Assembly: GCA_023055505.1 (NCBI GenBank)
Contig: JALIRH010000036.1
Coordinates: forward strand, 4,898,001 to 4,962,000
Source of the DNA: Callipepla californica brunnescens
Taxonomy: Eukaryota; Chordata; Aves; Galliformes; Odontophoridae
Direction: 5' to 3'
DNA length: 64,000 bases
Shown here: positions 58,491 through 64,000 of the stretch, piece after piece
Numbering within the stretch: the first letter of the stretch is position 1
How the letters are laid out: each line of letters starts with the position of its first letter
Program-made: the position numbers and the translations under genes
The notes under the pieces: model-generated
Database searches by the model: none
Told to the model about the DNA's origin: nothing
The model's input: the letters and a program-made list of their open reading frames with translations, nothing else

Positions 58491-61400
58491 AGTAAAAATG
58501 TGACTTGTGTGTCTCAGGAGAAGATTTCGGGTGTTAGGTATAAAAGGTCCTCAAAACCAAACAAAACAGAAACACTTAAGAAAGCCACAGCCCAGGAATG
58601 AATTGCTAAAATTATTTGGACAATTATTTCTGATCAGAAATGCGTTCAAGGTGTGCATGATTTCGTAAGGTGTGAATACAGACATCACCTTAATGTGTAA
58701 GTACATCTTCTGGGATCATTAGAGAGTTCTGAAGACTGAAATTAAGCAGGTCCATGGGCACCTCGTGGAGCCAGGAGCACGCACAGCCAGAGGAAGCAGT
58801 TTTGGATGCATTGCTTTTGTGCACTGAGCTCAGATGAGGGCAGACAGCAGCCACGTTGAAATGGCACCTCTTGGGTCCCTCTTCTGGAATAAAAGGGGGA
58901 AGAAAAGCAGCTTTGAGTTTGCTGAACCCACCTCCTGTTCCTGTACTGACACAGTCTGTCAGAAACATGCTCCAGGATAACCTGCCTTGGTACCTGTGTA
59001 AGCAAAGCAGGCCCCAGAGTGCTTTTCCAAATGCAAGTGCAATGCAAATAGCCATGTCTCGTATGCAGGGATGAAAGCCTGGACTCGATTTCAGGGATCA
59101 GAGAGATGTGAGCCCCAAGGAAAATCTCACCCACCAATTCCAGCAGCACAAACTCCTGTCTTGTAAGTGGATGGGATCCGGGAAGCTCACTTCTTTCTCT
59201 CTTTATTTGGACAGCATTGTTAAAGCAGTCCATCCTGTGGCACACGGAGCTGCATGGGCCCCATTGCAGTGGAGGAGCTCAGTGCTGGGCTGCCAGGTGC
59301 AGGGGTTTCCATTTGCTGCCGACAGACCCAAAGCACAAGTTGTGAGCCCATGGACTACAGGCTAACAGCAGCAGAAAAATAGTTTTACGGTAGTGAATAC
59401 CACACAAATCTCTCTAGAGGGGAGCAGAGAGCTATTTCTACAGGAAGACTTGATAGTTTATGTGTGCAGCACAATCAGGAGCAACAGAAAAGCACTCTTT
59501 GTCAAGTATGTTTCAGGTGGCAGCACAGGTTATGCTAGTGGCAAAGTCCTTAAATATTCACCTCCATCACTGGCTCAGCAGGGTTTTGCTCTTGCAAAAG
59601 CTGTGCAGCACTTTTCCTGCAATTGTAGCTCTCTGACCAGAGCTCTTCTTGTGCAGAAACACAGGGAGCTCGCAGGGAACCAGCTCTGAGCTGGGGGCTG
59701 CCTAATCAGGACTGGAAGTCATAACGAAGGAGCCCGGGCCTCGTGTCTGTGCTTCCAGGATGGCAGCTAATTATTTCACAAATGTGAGTGTTATTCAAAT
59801 GCACTTCCCAGCATTTTTCCTCCCTCTGCTGACCGTGAGCAGTGTGCTGTGAATGTCTGCTCATGCATGTTCAGAGATGTCACCGGGTGCCTACTTGGGC
59901 TTCATTCACAAAATCACAGGTTTGGGAAATTGCTCAGTGCATTCAATGCGGGATGCAATCCTGCCTCACTGGAGCTGGTGAAAAAAAAGAAAAAGGTTGT
60001 TAGCTACAACCTGGGGTTTCAGGAAATCTTCTTTCCCACTAAAACTCTTTTTCTTTTTTTCTTTTTTCTTTTTTCCTTCCCAAATCCTAAACTGGTGTCT
60101 CACACCAAGAAGTGTGCAGATGAGCTGCCCCGGGGGGGTCTGAATGCAGGCTCAACTAAAGGGCTGAAACATCTGCACGGGTGTCTGCAGGCCATGCTTT
60201 CTCTCTGATATCTCGAGTTCTGATGTACTTTAACTGCTTAAAACCAATTTCATCACAGTTAAAATTGAATATGACTGTTACTCTAGAAAATATGGCCTAT
60301 TTCCTTTTACTAGTTAGCTTTTAAAGGTGTTTTACAATTCAAATGAGCCATGCAATTAAAGGTGACATTGCCAAAACTGGACAGACTAAAATTAGACATT
60401 CCTGCTGTGTGTTAGAGCTTGGCCCACATTTAGCTCACGCTGTCTTTGGGCTGTACCTGTCTGCTCCAATCTTATGAGTCAACAGGATACTGAAATGTTC
60501 CAGAATCCTGCTTTTGTGTTTTTCTGTTCTTTCTGTCTTCCAGCATTACCTTGTCCTTCCTTCTCTGGTTAGCATTTAGTGCTCAAAACCACACTCGTGG
60601 GCACACACACATGCATACATGCACTCAGAGCTCTATTTTAGCATTTTTGCATTCAGATCAAGGAAGCACTTCATGATCATTAAGCTTACTGACTCGACCC
60701 ATAATTAGAAACAATCCTAGAGTTTACGGTCCTAATAGCAGGCAGGAGGGTGGCAGGCTTCTTTGCTAATAAACCGAGGACCAAAGCAGAGCTTCAGCCA
60801 TGCTGGATTCAGGCTGCAGTGCTTACTCTTGCTTTGATCTCTGTGGCTTCAATGGAATACTTCAGTTACAAGTTTGTCTTGAAAAAAAAAAAAAAAAAGA
60901 TGATTTTTCCACCTGTGGATGAGAGCCTGGAGCAGTGTGGCAGGTTTTGGAGTCTTTGAGGAGCACACAGTTCACTGCAGCAGCAGTACCCACAGCTCCC
61001 AACATCCCACCTTCGAAATTGACCTATGCATTAGGTAAATATGTAATTATGTGGTCCCCAGGTGATTGGTGACATGGCTACCACTAACGTCTAACAATAG
61101 AAAGCATTCTACCATGGTTTGCATGGTCTGGAAACAGTGTGTTAGAGTGGAGACTCCTGATAATTCCTCTCAACAATAGCACAAGGCAAATTAGGAAGTC
61201 AGAAGCAGGGAGATCTCCCTGAAAATGCCTACTGCTCTTTGGAAACGGGATGAGGCTGCAGGAAAATTCTCTCCCAATGCATTTGGGAATGACACATCTC
61301 GAGTTGGTGAAGTCAGGAAAGTCCCAGTTTAGTCTGGGAACTTGGGTTAGTTCTCTCAGACTGGTTTTGTATGAGCATGAGCAAATTGCATGACGTGATC

Positions 61401-64000
61401 ATGCACCTTTATGTCAGGTGGGTGAGGAAAAATAATTAGCTTCCATGTAGGAGAGCAGGCCAGGTTTTAATTTTTACAGTTGTGTACTCTGTGTGCGCAG
61501 ATGTGTGTGCACCTCAAAATCTGGCATAGGAAGGACGTAGAAATTCTGTGGATGTGATCAGTGCTGAGAACCGAGGAACGTAACATCAAGTGCACTCGGA
61601 GTCACCCAGTGCAGCTCCCTGCCAAGACAAGGTTACATGCTGCAGTACATAACAGTGTGTGTTTGCATAGCACCTATGAGGTACTAGGTGCTTTACAATG
61701 TGCTGTGGAACTGCTGTGTTATAAAATAGTGTATAAATATTCTAGAAACGAGCTGCATTGCCTATCTTCTTTCCTAAGTGCCTTTCACTGTGTATCATTG
61801 GAGTGCTAAAGCCTGTCCTTTGGAACATGCACGCAACCATCTGATTCCAGGAGCAATGAGCTATTAAAAAAAAAAAGACAAAAAAACCAACAGTCACTTT
61901 TTAATGGCACCAGTTACAAGATCCAGGTCTTTTCACACCGGGCCAGTCATTTGAATCCAGACCAGGTTGGTAGTTATGTCTGCTGAATGACCTGTATGAA
62001 AAGAGTTCTTGGGCTCAATCCAGTTCCTAATGGAAAGATGCCCAAGCTGCTGAAACGAGCATCGCAGCTGGCCTGGCCAGCAGCAGGGCTGGGAGCGTGC
62101 TGTGGGGCAGGGCTGGGCCTCACCCCACACGTGGCCCCCAGCTCACGAGTGCTGGTGACACAAGGTGGCTTGCACTGCTTGGGCTGCTGCAGGGATGTGG
62201 TGGGCTCTGTCTCTTTCAGCACCAGGACTGATGTCCTTGCAGGAGAGATGCTGTGGTCCGCAGTGGTTGTGGGTTTGATGGAGAAATCGCTGCGTGGCAC
62301 GTGTGTTCTTTGGGTTGTGCTTTTAGAGGTCGTCCTGAGCCGTCTTCCTGGACTTAAAACATATGAATCTGGTGACAGCTGTAGAAAGATGGACATGTGG
62401 CTCTATTCACCCCACAGCATTTTTTGTCCACGTTGGATGCCTTTCTGTTAATCCCTTGGGTTTCATATCTGGACTCAGAGCTCCTTCCGAGCCGGGGTCT
62501 GCGTGCTCAATCTGTGAGCCCCTGCAGAGCTCTGGGGTGTGAGCACAGCTGTGGGACTGCCACCAGGCCCTGCTGTGCCAAGAGCCCACCTCTGCCATCG
62601 TGTCAGCAGGTACACAAAGACACATCAATCCCTCTGTCAGGAAACAAAGCAGTTTTTAAACTTTAACAAGCAGGCTAATGGAAACGAAATACAAAGGAAA
62701 TGAAGAAAAAAAAAAAAAAAGGACTAAAATGTTTTTTATTTTGGTATTCTGCAGGAAAAAGTGTGTACACTAAATAATAAATAAGCCATGCGATGTTTTT
62801 ACAGCTTCTTTCATATGCGTGAATACTTAAAACATGCAAAAATGTGGAATAGGCATTTATTGAGGACAAAAGAACTTATTTTATGTGCAGGGAGCAAGAT
62901 GGGGAAAGCAGAGAGATGCATGTTTAATGGATTGCTGTTCACAGAAGGGAGATATTTCCAAGTGCGAACATATTTGTAGACAAACCGATCTGACAAGTTA
63001 GCTCGGGGAAGATGTATTGCAGCAGAATTGGCCAGGGAAGCAGGATTTTGTTGTGAGGGTGCTCGTTAGTGCAAACAGTGCCTGCTGGGCTTTGGCAGCC
63101 GCTGTGCCAAGTGCTCCAGCCACCTTGGAAGTCCTCAGCCCTGGGTTTGGGTACCTGAGAGGTCCTTGTACGTACCAGCCAGAGGTACACGGCTTCTTTT
63201 CATACCTTTATTATCATTGGAGCCAGAAGGGACTCGTTGTTGTGACCCTTAAAGTGTTTTTTAAGAGGGAGGGGGAGCACAGGGAGCTGCAGGTACAGGA
63301 CTTTTTTTGCCTAACCCAGACCAGAAAGGCGGAGTATTTCTTTCAGCATTGTAACAGGTACTGTGTGAAGTACAGTTGAAGAAAGAAAAGAATATTTTCA
63401 CATAATAAGGAGAGTGGCAGCCTGGAGGAGTGTGGCACGTGAGGTTATCAAGGGCTTTCTCCATGGCCGGCTTGCCCCATGCCTTTGTGCTTGGGAGCAG
63501 TTGAAACCAGAGAAAGAAAGGCCTGTTGCCACGACTGGCAGGCTCTCATTATTCACTCTTCCATGGCTTATGGTTTAATGCTTGTTTAACTGGATTTTTT
63601 TTTCCTTCTGACTTTTGATTTCTTTTTGCCAACTTTATATTTTAATACATGTTTTTATGGAAATATTTATAGTGCACATGTTGCATATAAAACACCATCA
63701 TAAAGCTTTTTTGCTTCAGCCCTGTTGAAATAAATGATGTTATTATTATAATAATTTCATAGGGTTATATCTGTTCTGTAATGAAAAAGACCTGTGGCTG
63801 CTTGAACCATCAACCTAGGCAGTTTTTACAGCTTTCTGTAGCTGCAGTGACCTCATGGAGCTGCTGAAACTTTGAAATACTCCGTTTCCCAGCCGAGGTG
63901 GGAACACAAAGGAGAATGAGCAGATAGATACAGGACGTTTGCTGTCTGCTGTCTGAGAGCTGAGTGCTGCCTGACTGCAGAGACTTTGTGGCCACAGCCA
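58491..64000. other. Intergenic stretch without recognised genes to the right edge
   Basis: No gene recognised. A-runs lie at 60882-60898 and 62706-62720. AT-rich patches at about 60230-60400 and 63590-63770 hold scattered TAAT/AAATA cores. The longest frames (58742-59245 minus, 167 codons; 61987-62451 plus, 154 codons) have no recognisable domain. No PRDM16 exon was found. Confidence 0.5.

Noticed and set aside
58742..59245. 167-codon minus-strand open frame
   Set aside because: No recognisable domain, overlapping frames, and no exon signals or family similarity that I can name.
60750..60898. Possible processed pseudogene ending in a 17-base A-run
   Set aside because: The sequence before the A-run matches no gene I know, there is no polyadenylation signal, and target-site repeats were not found.
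61657..61745. Possible ancient repeat (GCATAGCACCTATGAGG...GTGCTTTACAA)
   Set aside because: It resembles phrases common in old amniote repeats, but the match is too short to classify.
1..64000. CRISPR array, bacterial operon, endogenous retrovirus or toxin system
   Set aside because: No regularly spaced repeats, no ribosome-binding-site operon structure and no retroviral coding or LTR pairs were seen. The splicing and CR1 show vertebrate DNA.

Overview
The window is vertebrate nuclear DNA, most likely from a bird and probably a galliform such as chicken. The evidence is a spliced multi-exon gene with canonical GT-AG introns, compact introns of about 0.3-1.6 kb, a truncated CR1 retrotransposon tail in avian style at 25163-25302, few interspersed repeats, and a GC-rich promoter. 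Nothing bacterial or viral was recognised: no operons, CRISPR arrays or retroviral coding regions.

Region 1 (1-7960) is the one gene I can identify. It is the 5' portion of TTC34 (tetratricopeptide repeat domain 34), transcribed on the minus strand and running off the left edge. I reconstructed five coding exons by matching splice sites and reading phase: 7491-5960, 4918-4693, 3738-3546, 2165-1999 and 417-147. Together they encode about 796 residues in one continuous frame. Exons 5 and 6 depend on splice-site reading, because one is short and the other has no ATG. A noncoding first exon probably ends at 7817 inside a CpG-rich promoter. The spliced leader would carry a short upstream ORF that crosses the first junction.

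Region 2 (about 8000-64000) is roughly 56 kb in which I can prove no protein-coding gene. In other vertebrates the 5' side of TTC34 faces PRDM16 across a regulatory gene desert, and this stretch fits that picture. That is inference, since no PRDM16 exon was found. It is mixed-composition sequence interrupted by AT-rich, repeat-free blocks dense in TAAT, octamer, TGACAG (Meis/TGIF) and TGATTGAT (Pbx/Hox) motifs. These blocks look like conserved noncoding enhancers, but conservation cannot be tested from one sequence.

Other supported items in region 2 are the CR1 tail, a 90-bp palindromic MITE-like element with a 5-bp direct flank, a very recognisable old MIR/CORE-SINE-type copy, a possible tRNA-like SINE head, one orphan splice-bounded open segment at 30840-30980, and an unexpectedly long 309-codon open frame at 49831-50760. 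No new multi-gene system is evident. The best leads are the old SINE and palindromic elements, the motif-dense blocks, and the X-box and upstream ORF at the TTC34 promoter.
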